Positions 53,164-64,000 of a stretch of DNA of 64,000 nucleotides are shown piece by piece; within the stretch, counting starts at the first letter, position 1, and every line of letters begins with the position of its first letter. Location of the stretch: contig LS997564.1 in assembly GCA_000469685.2 (NCBI GenBank), forward strand, positions 5,190,440 to 5,254,439, in the 5' to 3' direction. This stretch comes from Haemonchus contortus. Its lineage: Eukaryota > Nematoda > Chromadorea > Rhabditida > Trichostrongylidae. The position numbers and the translations under genes are program-made. The notes under the pieces were generated by a model that searched no databases, had not been told where the DNA came from, and saw nothing but the letters and a program-made list of their open reading frames with translations.

Positions 53164-54110
53164 TTGCTTTCATACTTGGACTTGCGCGCCGGCTCGCAGT
53201 TGTAAACGTCCGTACATTTAGGAAGCGGCGCGCGAGCGGCTATGCGACGGCGGCCATATGCAAGCGTGTGACAGCAGCGGGTACCGATCGAAACCGCAAA
53301 TCGAGGATGGCTGCTGACACACGCTTGGGTCCGGGAACTTCTCCCCTAACACGGCGTCGCACACGCCGCATCCGCCGCCTATCGCAGGACTGCGATGGAA
53401 GATTGGAGCGCGCAATTCTTGAGGTAGGGAGTCCTTTAATTATTTGAATTGGCTGGGTGCGTTTCGTTGCGCGTGTCCGTCGAAACTCGGTCACGCCGCA
53501 GCCGTCGCATGCGGCTGGTCAGCCCGCGATACTTGACGAATGTCGCAGTTGTCAAAGGGGCATGCGATTTGCGCTTGGTTCACGGCAGCCGGCCTAAAGA
53601 GAATATAGCACGGACAGATGCAAACCGTACGCTCCATTGACACTTGGTGATACTGTAACGTCGTCTCGAGCCCTCAGTGGGGTGCGCCGCGCGCGAAGTG
53701 GGCGGGGTGACCTACTTTCAACGGACACGCGCAACGGACGTTCTCCGAATTGTCTGGCCGCTCTTTTCAATCCCAATGCGGTCTTGATCGTCGTCCATAT
53801 AGGAGGAGTCATTTTAATTAATCAAGTCTAATAATCATGAAAACTAAAAAAAACAGAAGAAAACGATAAAATCCAATGAAAAAGCAAGCCAGTCAAGGAA
53901 AAATATCGCGTCCTATCGATTGGCGGGAGGCGGGGTGAGTACGGTAATTGCAGTGACATTTACCGCATGCCGCAAGGGAGAATGCCGCGATAGGGGAGAA
54001 GTTCCGTTACCCCACACGCTTGGACAGGGCCGCTTAGCCGCTCGCACGTCGCTTCCTAAATGATGGACGTTTCCAACTGCGAGTCGGCGCGCAAGTCGAA
54101 GTATGAAAGC
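53164..54110. mobile_element. Non-autonomous DNA element with ~75-bp inverted termini
   Basis: TTGCTTTCATACTT.GACTTGC and GGAAGCG.CG.GCGAGCGGC at 53,164-53,240 are inverted at 54,037-54,110. The ~950-bp interior is GC-rich and noncoding, and contains another inverted pair: GTTGCGCGTGTCCGTCGAAA near 53,466 against TTTCAACGGACACGCGCAAC near 53,717. No target duplication identified. A terminus fragment recurs at 62,105-62,130. Confidence 0.75.
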
Positions 54111-54145
54111 AGCCTAGAATCGCTGGTAGGATCGCGCATGCCTGT

Positions 54146-54361
54146 TGCAGCGGCGGCTTTAGCCAACACTGTGACAGCAGTGGGGGTACCGATCGATACC
54201 GCAGATCGGGATGTCTAGTTTTTGTGCATTTTGAGTGTCGACCGCCGTTTCTGTAGTGTGTGAGTGTCGAACGCAATGCAAAAAATAGTCATCCTCGACT
54301 TGCGGTATCGATGGGTACCCGCAGTGTTGTCCTAGTGTTGGCTAGAGCCACTGTCGCAACA
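54146..54361. mobile_element. MITE with ~68-bp inverted ends containing TATCGAT motifs
   Basis: GTTGCAGCGGCGGCTTTAGC plus CAACACTG, GGTACCGATCGATACCGCA and GGATG at the left are inverted at 54,293-54,361 (GCGGTATCGATGGGTACCCG, AGTGTTGGCTAGAGCC). Related termini occur at 53,245-53,305 and 63,890-64,000. Confidence 0.75.
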
Positions 54362-54376
54362 CGCTCGCTTGCTCGC

Positions 54377-54498
54377 ACGCGCGATTGTACCAGTTAGTGT
54401 CGCTGGTACAATCGCGCGTCACTGGCTGCTTTCGGACCTCGACGATTTTACCGGCGTGTCGGCGCGCACGCAGGTAGAATCGTCGAGGTCTGAAAGCA
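54377..54498. repeat. Two adjacent long hairpins
   Basis: CGCGCGATTGTACCAG is inverted by CTGGTACAATCGCGCG (54,377-54,418, loop of about 10 nt). Next, GCTTTCGGACCTCGACGATT is inverted by AATCGTCGAGGTCTGAAAGC (54,429-54,498). Both lie in the GC-rich nest. Confidence 0.8.
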
Positions 54499-54520
54499 GT
54501 CAGTGACGCATATAGGCCGC

Positions 54521-54558
54521 GAAGGTCTCCTAGCTAGTTAACTAGCTAGGAGACCTTC
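54521..54558. repeat. Perfect 38-bp palindrome
   Basis: GAAGGTCTCCTAGCTAGTT is followed without a spacer by its exact reverse complement. No loop and no mismatch. Confidence 0.97.
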
Positions 54559-54767
54559 GGCTAGTGCCGGTCGAGACTCTAGTCACACTCCAGTAGAAAA
54601 TAAGCTCCGTTTTTCAGCAAACTACGCTCGTGATGCGAAAATCATCACGGATCCGTCGTTTACATTCACTGTAAGCCCTCCGGTCAGATGGACGTACTAT
54701 CCACCCGTTGCACCAACAGGCCACCTTGTAGTCCAAGGAGATGATCTAGAATATTCGCCAAACGACT

Positions 54768-56590
54768 ATGTTTAGGTTCAATTACAATTACAATTTTTTT
54801 CCCTGGGCAATCGATGACGTCTCAACGTTTGACTCTAGCTATCTGCCGTCGATCGCCACGGATGCGTCTCCGAAAATTCAACTTCGTGCCATCGGACGTC
54901 GGAAAGAATCCATCACCATGGCAAGGAATGGAATCGAGAAGGCTTCGGGAACTTTTAGATCGCGTTATCAAGCCTTGTTGTTGTTTGTTCGCACTCAGGA
55001 TCAGGAAGAAGTCATCCGCGACGCCGATCAGTTCTGGATTGACCAGCAAGGAGAGCAGCTTCTCGATCAAGCCCAAGATACCATCATGGAACTTGACTCG
55101 TGGCTCATGGCGGACCACAACATCCAGACTTCTCTCCTGTCACATCTTCAGAAGGACATGACTACAGCTACAGGTTCTTTGGCTGAAACGGATTCACCAC
55201 GTTCCATCAGCAAAGTACCCTCACAAGGAAATCAGGATTCTCCTCATTAGACAATACCCCTAATTCCATCACAAGGGATAGTCCCTCCGCTGTAGCAGCC
55301 GATTCAACTTCGACGTGTTGAGTTACCCACCTTCGACGGATACATCACTCAGTACCGCGACTTCTGGAGTAGGTTCCGAACAGCAGTTCACGACAACGCC
55401 TTTTCGCCAGCTACCAAATTCATCTACCTGACGAACTCGCTTAAAGGAAGTGCTGCGTTGATGATTCGAGGCTATGACCCATCTCAGCCGGACAATTATC
55501 GCCTAGCCAAGCTCTTCGGAGGAGATATGATCGTCCTCAGTATACTCACCATCTATTCCACCACAAATTGGAGCAGCTTCAACTGTCGTCGTCGTCAGCT
55601 ACGAGTCAACGAGACACCCTATGTCAGATTCAGTCGTTCATCCTCCAACCCAATCGATACGAGGATACATCTACGTCGCTGGCTCTCATGAAGTTGATTC
55701 GAAAGAAGTTCCCGAAGGAAACCCAGTTGGAAGTGAATAAGATGGAACATCGGTCGAGCAAGACATGAACCCTACCGGAACTTCTGGATGGACTAAACGA
55801 AGTCATTGAGGAATACGAGAAGTTGGATGACTACCTTCCAGCATACGATCCAAGGACGTGTTGTTTCTGTTATTCGCCTAACCATCGTTCTACGCGTTGC
55901 TATCATTATATGCCTGTGGCTAGTCGTCGTGTTATTGCTAATGCTCTTCGACTCTGTTGGTAATGCCTCCGTTATGAACACACTAGTTCTTCATGCGATC
56001 GTCCTCAATGTCCCTCTTGTAACGGTAACCACCACCATCTGCTTTGTTCCCGTTCATTCAGACGAGGTCGTCGGTCACCCTCGCCAGGGAAACATCACTA
56101 TTTCCTTCGTCCGCGTTCTATTTCGCGAAGCTCGTCACGTAGCTACGGAAGAAGACCATCTTACGATAGGAGATATTCGCGATTGCCGTCCCGTTCCAGT
56201 TCCTATTCGCCCAGACGATCTTATGACAGAAGTCCATCTCCGCGTCATAAAGGATCTTATAGGAGGGAGCGTACACAACATCATACGGTTGGCTTCAGAT
56301 CTCCAGTACGTAATAACATTCCTTCTCGCGAGAACAGTAACGAGAGAGAACGACATAAGGGTCGAGACTCACCGATCTACGTCGCAGCTAACTCAGACGA
56401 AGAATACGAGGATCTTGTTCGACATCTCAAGGATCCTCCGACACGCAAGTTTGTACTACTCTGGACCATTCCACCTCGTCCAGTCTCATGACAGTGGAAG
56501 CATTAGCTGTTGGCCATCGGACCAAGACTTCAACATCAGTGATTCTTCTGTTGGACACAGGTGCACAAAGAAGTAAAAGCTAGTATAGCT
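54768..56590 (+). pseudogene. BEL/Pao retrotransposon gag-protease relic
   Basis: A Gag-like N-terminal region (54,768-55,250, helical, Gln/Glu-rich) is followed by a DUF1759-like segment, VELPTFDGYITQYRDFWSRF (about 55,317), then three CX2CX4HX4C knuckles between 55,859 and 56,046, an Arg/Ser-rich stretch, and the aspartic protease motif LLLDTGAQRS (56,545-56,574). Breaks: stops at 55,248, 55,293, 55,766 and about 55,961, and frameshifts near 55,520-55,560 and 56,492-56,538. The sequence stops just after the protease motif; reverse transcriptase, RNase H, integrase and LTRs are absent. The 5' region 54,600-54,767 is partly open but unassigned. Confidence 0.85.
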
Positions 56591-56594
56591 TGTT

Positions 56595-57635
56595 TGTTGA
56601 TCTATCTTTCCAACTGAATGACGAGAAAAGAAAACTTGCAGCTCTGTTTCCGGATCTGCGACCTCATCTGTCGCTTCACTGAGACTTCATTGGCGAGCTC
56701 ATATAGTTGCCCCTGCAGGTTTCGGAACCAGCTCATAAATAAAGAACCTTAAAAGAGTCGTACTGCATTCAGGAACTACGGTTTTCTGAGAAAAACTATA
56801 TGAAACAGTAGGTAAAAATGTGGATCGTGAATATATGGCCGTGATATGAGAAAAAACTGGGTTTGAAAAGCTGGAATAGTAGGGCAATCGACCTGGACAG
56901 TGGGAACAAAGTCCACAGTCCAAGTCGATTGTGCCTTGGCGGTCTTTGCGCTGTAGCAAATTTTCCGTGCTCCTTGCGCCAGGACAACTTGCTTGAGGCA
57001 ACTGTGGACAACCAGGTTCCTGCATGACTTCTGCTGTAGTATTCATGATTTCGAATAAAAGTCAAATTCATTCAAATCTGATATTATAAGAATAACCACT
57101 CAAAGTGGAAGATCCGATGTTTTTTTCGCTATTTGCGCCAATTTCCTGGAGGGAATCCTAGTGGCATTTTCAAATATATCGCCGCCACCTAAACTTTACA
57201 AAGATTTTGTCCCTTTTTCATCTATTCAGTTCCTCTTTTACAGATAGATGGCAGTTAGGTGTGCGCAGAATATGGGCGCCCTATTTTCATCATATCCCAT
57301 CAACGTTCATATTTAAGGTTCGAAGAAGACGACAAGGGTATGTCAGTGGGAAGACTAACTTTTCACGTAACGGGTTCCAGTATGGTTGAGGAACCAGTTC
57401 TCTGTGAAGCTTCTAACCTCTTGACATTCATGGTATTCAGAATGCCTACAGGTTTTGGGTGGTTTCTTACTGCAGGAAGTCGCTCTTTGAAAAAAGTCGC
57501 TCTTCCGCCGCCTCGGTACTGTCACGATTAGCTCTTTGCGGAGTCATGCACTGCGTGGCGCCTCTTGAAAGCCATATTAAACCGTCGACGTTATAAGTTT
57601 GACGTTGTCTTTGTGTCTTCACGACTGATACTTGA
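56595..57635 (+). repeat. ~1.04-kb tandem duplication, unit 1
   Basis: Starts ATCTATCTTTCCAACTGAAT and runs through AACCAGCTCATAAATAAAGA, TGTGGATCGTGAATATATGG and CTTGACATTCATGGTATTCA. The same order is found in unit 2, roughly 80-85% alike by eye. The minus strand has an Arg-rich frame at 57,467-57,760 with partial equivalents in unit 2. Confidence 0.85.
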
Positions 57636-59630
57636 TGATTTATCTTTTCAACTGAATGACAAGAAATGAAAACCTGCAGTTTTGTTTCCGAAGCTGTGGC
57701 TTCACTAAGAACTTCATTGACGAGCTTCATTGCTAGTTCAGGAGGTTGGAACCAGCTCATAAATAAAGAACCTTAAAAGAGCTGTACATATCATATTGCA
57801 TTTAAGAACTACGGTTACGTGAGAAAGAAACTGTCGCGACTTACGTGCGACCGTGAGCCCCGCTGGAGAATACCGTGCTCCAATGCCGAACCGCGACGCA
57901 GCACGTTTAAATGGCAGAAGCTTCCGGAAGCGCGGGAGAGTTATTGACCCCGCCGCGCTGGCAGTATTTCATCATCAGTCCATCAGTCCAGCAGCTCGTC
58001 AGTCGGTCGTCGCTTCGCCTCTTCTGCGCCAGCTCCTGTCGTCATCAGCGGTGCCCGGATCTTACGCCGTGTCAACTTCAGCCGATGCGAGGAACAGCAA
58101 TGCCATCAGTTGGAGTTCATACCATCGACACGCCAGTTCAGCGGTACCTCTTTCTGGTTATGTTTTGACTTCAGTTGCTGACCACTTCTTTATCTCTCTT
58201 TTCATCTCACTTCTATTGCATCATCTTTTCGTATATATTTCCCATGTAGTGTGCAACAGTTTTTATAGTATGTTTATTCTCATAAAACGTATAAATACAA
58301 TAGTGTAGTTCTTGATCACGCGTTCTAACGCTGAATATTTCGGTCATAAGTTTGTGTCATATATCACATTTATCCTCAGTAGAGCCGGGAGGGGATTAGG
58401 GCCCCGTAAGTGTCTCAGTGGCAGGCAGTGGGGCATTCAGGTGCGATTTACCCCTCCAGAGGGAGTGTGGGCCCTTACAATACCCACATTCTGGCGTGAC
58501 CTTGGGTCCCGCCGCCGATGCATTTCAGCCATAGGGACCGGGGTCGCGACAGAAACTATACAAAACACTTGCAAAAAATGTGGATCGTGAATGTATGGCC
58601 GTGAAATAAATAATGAGTCGCTTTCATTTTAAACTGCCAGTTTGAAAAACGAGGTGAAGTTGAGTGTAAAACAGTATCCAAGATTTACTAAACAAAAAGA
58701 CCACTGAGAGCGTCGCTAGGTAAAATGTTTCGATGATAGATCCAGGCTTCATTCTTAACGATGATATATTTGAAGATGGCCCGTCAGGAATGGGAGCATC
58801 ATACAAAAGAGAAACAACTGAGAAAAATTGGGTTTGAAAGACTGGAACAGTAGGATCAATCGACCCGGACAGTGGGAACAAAGTCCACAGTCCAAGTCGA
58901 TTGCGGCCTAGTGGCCTTTGCGCCGAGCACGTTTTCCGTGCTCTGCGCGCCAGAACAACTTATCTGAGGCGCACGTGGACAACCAGGTTTTCTGTATGAA
59001 TTCCATTACAGTATTCATGATACCGGCAAAAGACAAATTTAATCAGATCTGATATTATAAGAACTACCTCTAAAGATTAAAGATTCGATGCTTTTCCGCT
59101 ATTTGCCCTTATTTCCAATGGGGAACCCTAGTGGCATTTTCAAATATATCGCCGTCACCTAGTCCCTACAAAGATATTGTCCTCTTTTCATCTGATCCAG
59201 TTACTCCTTTACGGATACGATGGTAGTTAGGCATGTGCCGAATAGGGGCAATATTTCTATCGGATCTCATCGACGTTCATATTTACGGGTTCGAAGAGAA
59301 GAGAAGCTTACGTAAGTCGGCAGTCCAACGTTTCACGTGACGGCGAATTCCAGTATGGCTGAAAGACGAGTTCTATGTGAAGCTTCTAGCCTCTTGACAT
59401 TCATGATACTCAGAATGCCTGCAGGTCTCGAGTGGTTTCTTACTGCGGGTAAGCCGCTCTCTGAAAAAAGTCGCTCTTCCGAAGTCTCGGTACTGCCACG
59501 ATTATCCTTTTGCGCAGGCATGCACTCCATGGCGCTTCCCGAAAGCCACTGCCGACGTTGTTCGTTTGACGTTGTCTTTATATCTTCACGACCAATAGAT
59601 GGATTTCATACACTTGCCCTCTGGTGAAGG
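57636..59630 (+). repeat. Tandem duplication, unit 2, split by a solo LTR
   Basis: Starts GATTTATCTTTTCAACTGAA and matches unit 1 up to GAGAAAGAAAC at 57,831. It resumes after the LTR at 58,552 (TGTGGATCGTGAATGTATGG) and continues to about 59,600. It also carries about 210 bp (58,610-58,820) absent from unit 1. The length difference is explained by the LTR plus this insert. Confidence 0.85.
57832..58551 (+). mobile_element. Solo LTR (720 bp) with 5-bp target duplication
   Basis: It begins TGTCGCGAC and ends GTCGCGACA, a 9-bp inverted terminus with TG...CA ends. The direct repeat GAAAC flanks it (57,827-57,831 and 58,552-58,556). CGTATAAATACAATAG at about 58,288 could be a TATA box, and a GC-rich R/U5-like part follows. 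BEL/Pao and many Gypsy elements give 5-bp duplications; I cannot assign the family. The remaining element was lost by LTR-LTR recombination. Confidence 0.92.
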
Positions 59631-62600
59631 ACGTTTCTAGCCGAAGTGTTAGAAAGAATCTGATGTGATCCGAAAGTGCATCCTCTCTGGATATAAAAAG
59701 CAAGCTTAGCACATGAGAAAGGTTTGACTAAAATTAAATTCACCAGTTGCTCACGCACGCATGCTAACGCGTGCACCTTATACTCACTATCGCTTACCTA
59801 CGATTTATTAGAGTACCAACAAATAGTGTCGGTTGACTTCCCATTTCATAACTGTTTCCTCAACGCGCTCACGTGATATTTACATCTACATCGTGCCTAC
59901 GTGACTTTCGGAAGGACAAACAGACATACAGACGTAGAGACAAACGGACGTTTTCGGTTTATATATAGTAGGATTCATACCTGCAGAATCCTTACAACAC
60001 CCTCCCCAACTTTTCTGAAGCTAATCAACTCCAACTTCGAATCCAGAAAACGTTAGAAAGCAACACACATTCTCTTTCAATACGTGCTACCGAAAAACCC
60101 ATCATTAAGTTGCTGTGCAGTTGTTGCTACATAAGCCAAGGAAGAAGGCGCTGGATCGGAATCACATCGGTCACTTCATCGAAAATACCTAAAAATCGTT
60201 ATCGGTTTCATGTGAGCGGTTGAAAAGATGAAATCGTTAGGCTGATGAGCAGAGCATGAACAACCGTGTCATGATGATGAAGAGTGGCATGGCCGTCTAC
60301 CAGTTCGTAGAAAGAAGTAAACGTAGAGCAACGATGGGAACGGGCTGACTGCGAAAAATTGAAAAAACCTACTCTTATCATGAAAGGAATATTTTACAGA
60401 CTATCAAAAATATAATCACGAAGAATCAACTTCTCAGATCACCTTTCAAAATGTTTAGGAACTCTTTATTGGTGAGCATTTTTGATACAAAATTACAAAA
60501 TAATTATTAGAAACTACAGTCAACTACTGATAACAATGCCAAGAAAATTGAAAAAAAACAGTAAGAACATAGTACAAGGACTTACTAATATGTTGCTTCA
60601 AGTAATATTGTTGGATCTTCTTCTTATGGGCACCACATGCCTTGAACAAAAATGACCAAGCAGCATTCCTGACAGTCTGTCTGCGCACGGCTCCTTCTGT
60701 GACTGGCTCGACTATAGAGTCACTATGCGGTGCCGTGGTTCCACATCAGCTATATAACGCAAACAATGCTTTCATCGAACCATCTCCTTTTCTGTGCTCT
60801 GAAGGGGAGCTCATATGTGGATGTGGATGTAAAACCAGTCAGATTCCTCGAGTACGGCGAGCAGAAGCGCCACTATTCTGGAAGGAAGACGTACTCAGAG
60901 ATGTCGATGATGCTACACTGTTAGGTGTTTCTTTGAGGAAATGAAAACTTGAAAAACTGATGTAGGCGTACGGACAGTAATCACGAGCAATTCTACAATA
61001 TCCCTCATAATTTTTGGTGGGAAAGAGAATTTTGAAACTAACCAACATCTCTTGACCATATTCATCAATTGTTTTCTTGATGACTCGATGATTTTGTTGT
61101 GCCGCTCGGAGAAAGAGCTCGAGTTTGTTCGAGAGGGTTTGGAACTCTGCCCAGGAGCGAAATTGACCGCTACGATTCGCTAGCTGCCGTAGACGCTACA
61201 AAAACGAAGGATATTCCATGGTATAACCCTTCAAGCTGTCGTTGGATTCCCAAGTCTGAACTTAGCTGGCAATCAACCAATATTTTCGAACAGTCTATTT
61301 TATTGATCTGATTCTTCTGTCCGAATAAATTCGAGCTTAACGATGGACACTGAAGGGTCGTCCAGCAGCCCCAGTGATAACTACGAAATCAAAAAACGCT
61401 TTATACCTCTTTGATTGAAAAGGCGTAGTACGCAGAGGAGTTGAACATATCCCTCCAATTCTGTTTATCGAACTTCTGTTCAAAATCAAACACGCACTTG
61501 GATGAGATCTGAGTCAAGTCTGCTTCGTCTGAAAATAGGCAGAGTTGGGTTCCCCGTAAGTCGTCTGAAAGCGCGCGTTCACAGAGCGGTTACCCTCATC
61601 GTCAACGACGATATTCCCGTACATCTCCCGTACATCTGAGGTATCCACTACCCGGACGTAGGTATAACTGTTCTGTGCGTGCGGGAGACCTACACATTGT
61701 ACTAGACGGAGACGAAGAGCACCAGCACATACATTATTCTTTATATCGAATGTCTTTGACCACTAGAGTACACCTCTACTCCCTTGAGCTCCTCAGTATC
61801 TGTCCAATGACCTTGCAGTGGGCCTCTTGCACAGTACCCACTTAAAATTTCGGTATTCGTACCTTCAAATGCAAATATGGAATTGTCCAATGAGTTGATG
61901 GCCAGGTTCTTCGATGATGCAGCTACTACACATCAATGTTTTCTCCGCCTACAATGGTGGCAAGGATCTACTTGAATTCATTGAAAGGCGTTTTGAAGTA
62001 GCATCATTGTAAAAAAATCCTTGCACAGAGGACTGCTACAGCCTCCGACAGATTTCTTAAAGGCACACAGATTAAGATTAAGATTCTACCTGCGTGCCGG
62101 CACGTACGTCGAAGTACGAGAGCAGCCAATGACAAGAAATACACGACACATTTTTAAATAATTAACAAAATTCATGGGAGACGATGATTATAGGGTTGGT
62201 AGGAACGTGGTAATGACAACCAGAAGGCAAAGCGTTCAACCAAAACGCTGGTAACACATTACGACACAAACAATTTATTACTATACGTTACAATGTAAAA
62301 CTATTCAAAGAAAAGAATGTCACCATTATCATTTTCGCCATCAGTTTGGTTCAAATCGTAACTTGTATTTAATGTGGTATGATCACAGTCTAGGAATGGC
62401 CAGTTGGGTAACACTGGCATACCTCATCATATTCTACCACTATGTGGAAGGTTTATTTCTGAAAAACTCCCAATCTTTCAGGATGAAAACAGGCGCCCAT
62501 AAGCACTCAACGTTTCATAATGTCCGGTAGATTTGCTTGCGGATTCGAGTGACCCGCTGTAAACTATCAGTAACTGAATTGTAAGCGTGGAGAATTGTGT

Positions 62601-63747
62601 TTTGGTCGGATGGTAACCAAAATTGTGCCCGGACCGAAAGAGAGACAAAAGTGTATTTGACAAATGTTCAGTTCAAGTCCAGCAAACATTGCATGCAGGT
62701 GCAGTCTAAGCAGCCTGGTCCATTACGAGACCATCACAGGGTCATTTGAGGATAAACAAAGCAAAAGGATCATCAAGACCTTACAGAACTAAAATTAATT
62801 GCAAAAGAGTCGATCAGAAAACACCAAGGCAGGCAGGGAATCGCTTCCGAGGACGAGCAACAAACCATGACCCGAATTAAGCAACCTGATTATAAACCCT
62901 TCGATCGCAGTCCCAATTCCTGCTAGCCCATATTAGATCAATCATAGGTTACAATCAAGAATTTACTGAGGTTGAGGCTTATCATTCCCAACATGTAGTG
63001 GGTCAAGCGAATAATGCCGTCAAAACACGATCCCACTCATTGGCCATCCCTAAACTGCATAACATTTGAATTAAACTAATTTGCACCATTGTATAACATC
63101 AACCTTATGAACAACGCAAAATCCCAAAATATTCAACAAAATAGATTGCAATGTAAAGGGTGGTAGCACTGCAAAGTAAACATCAACATCGAGCGGTCGA
63201 ATTCAAGAACTTGAACTTCAGCGATGATAAAGGCTGCAATCAATCGGTTAGCCATGGTGATCGTTCATTTTGAAATCCCCCTTAGGACATGCCAAAATAA
63301 ATTCACCAACCTGTACAGCTTCCACAAGAATACGTCGATGCCGTATACTGGAAGCCAAATAAAGTACTTCAAACATAACTATGAATTGATAAGATCTCCT
63401 GAAAATGGAACGAATCGAGTTTATTTTGCACAAAATCGTAGGATTTCGCTACCATAATTTGAAGTTGACACCATTAGAGACAAATGGTTCTGGAATGAGA
63501 GACGATAACGAAAATTCATTGCGGGAATCCAGTTTTTACAGTGATTTTACGATGAAATGAAGTGCAAAGATTGCAAAATTTACAGACAACATATTTCCTC
63601 TAACGGCATAACCCCATTTGGTCTACAAATTCTCAATCAGGAGTATCAAAAAGCGGACCCTGGTAATGACACTGGGCTGCTCGCTGGGGTGGCCAATTGG
63701 ATGTCTAGTATTAGGACACACGTTCAGAACCGGCGTCTGGATTACTT
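59631..63747. other. Gene-poor flank, nothing assigned
   Basis: 59,915-59,975 has ACAGAC-type runs and TTTATATATAG, like some retroposon tails. 60,642-60,944 (+) and 60,839-61,048 (-) are overlapping unassigned frames. 62,095-62,130 holds a short terminus fragment of the 53.2-kb element. No RNA gene seen. Confidence 0.45.
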
Positions 63748-64000
63748 GGTGAAAATGTAGTTGGAGGGGACACTAGTTTTTGCGCCCTTGTCTGCGTACT
63801 CTCAGCAAGATAGTATCCCGTTAACCAATTCCTCTCCCATTGGTTGTTTTCAGACTTCAACGTCCGCCCGCTGGTCCGTCGCGTGCGTGCCGCGACAGCG
63901 GCTTTAGACAGGTGATGACAGTGCTGAATACCTATCGATACCGCAAGACAGGGCGACGACTAATTTCATTATCCCGTCTTGCGGTATCGATCGGTATCCA
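63748..64000. mobile_element. Two MITE ends, cut by the window edge
   Basis: GGTGAAAATGTAGTTGGAGG at 63,748 is the terminus of the 9.9 and 28.2-kb MITEs. 63,888-64,000 repeats the TATCGAT-type element of 54.15 kb: CTATCGATACCGCAAGACAG is inverted by CTGTCTTGCGG-like sequence ending at the edge. Partners lie outside. Confidence 0.65.

Noticed and set aside
54814..55161. Alternative frames across the BEL/Pao gag on both strands
   Set aside because: The frame containing the gag signature and knuckle order explains the region; the others are shadows.

Overview
The window looks like a nuclear contig from a clade V (strongylid, hookworm-like) nematode. This is inferred from a type IV collagen gene with short introns (54-64 nt) and TTTCAG acceptors, a probable spliced-leader acceptor just upstream of its start codon, and a repeat load of Penelope-like, Tc1, BEL/Pao, LINE and many MITE-type elements. 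There are no operons, CRISPR arrays or rRNA genes, and I found no convincing tRNA.

Layout. 39-4697 (-) is the 5' third of a type IV collagen gene, with eight exons whose phases all match: signal peptide, a cysteine-rich 7S segment, then interrupted Gly-X-Y. The 3' end, including NC1, lies beyond the left edge. 4.7-39 kb is gene-poor and filled with degenerate dispersed repeats: a family with copies at 7.6, 9.5, 10.4 and 22 kb; a ~1 kb family at 14.2, 30.0 and 33.6 kb; a 128-bp tandem repeat at 16.6 kb; MITEs at 9.9, 28.2, 29.0 and 37.7 kb; and a LINE relic at 32.5 kb. 39.0-40.3 kb is a four-unit tandem array whose units keep splice-like signals. 40.85-42.28 kb (-) is a phase-consistent multi-exon gene of unknown function.

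43.5-45.1 kb is a complete but dead Tc1-like transposon with TA target duplication, TIRs and a DD34E transposase carrying two stops and a frameshift. 46.7-51.2 kb is one Penelope-like insertion flanked by a 12-bp target duplication: a near-full-length copy (RT plus GIY-YIG) with a 5'-truncated copy joined head-to-head, making nearly identical 1.64-kb inverted arms. 53.2-54.6 kb is a GC-rich nest of inverted-repeat elements, including a perfect 38-bp palindrome. 54.8-56.6 kb is a decayed BEL/Pao gag with the start of its protease. 56.6-59.6 kb is a tandem duplication of a ~1.04-kb unit whose second copy carries a 720-bp solo LTR with a 5-bp target duplication. 59.6-63.7 kb has no recognisable gene, and 63.75-64.0 kb enters two more MITE copies cut by the window edge.

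Only the collagen gene, and with less certainty the 41-42 kb gene, are likely host genes. The rest records repeated transposon insertion, nesting and decay.
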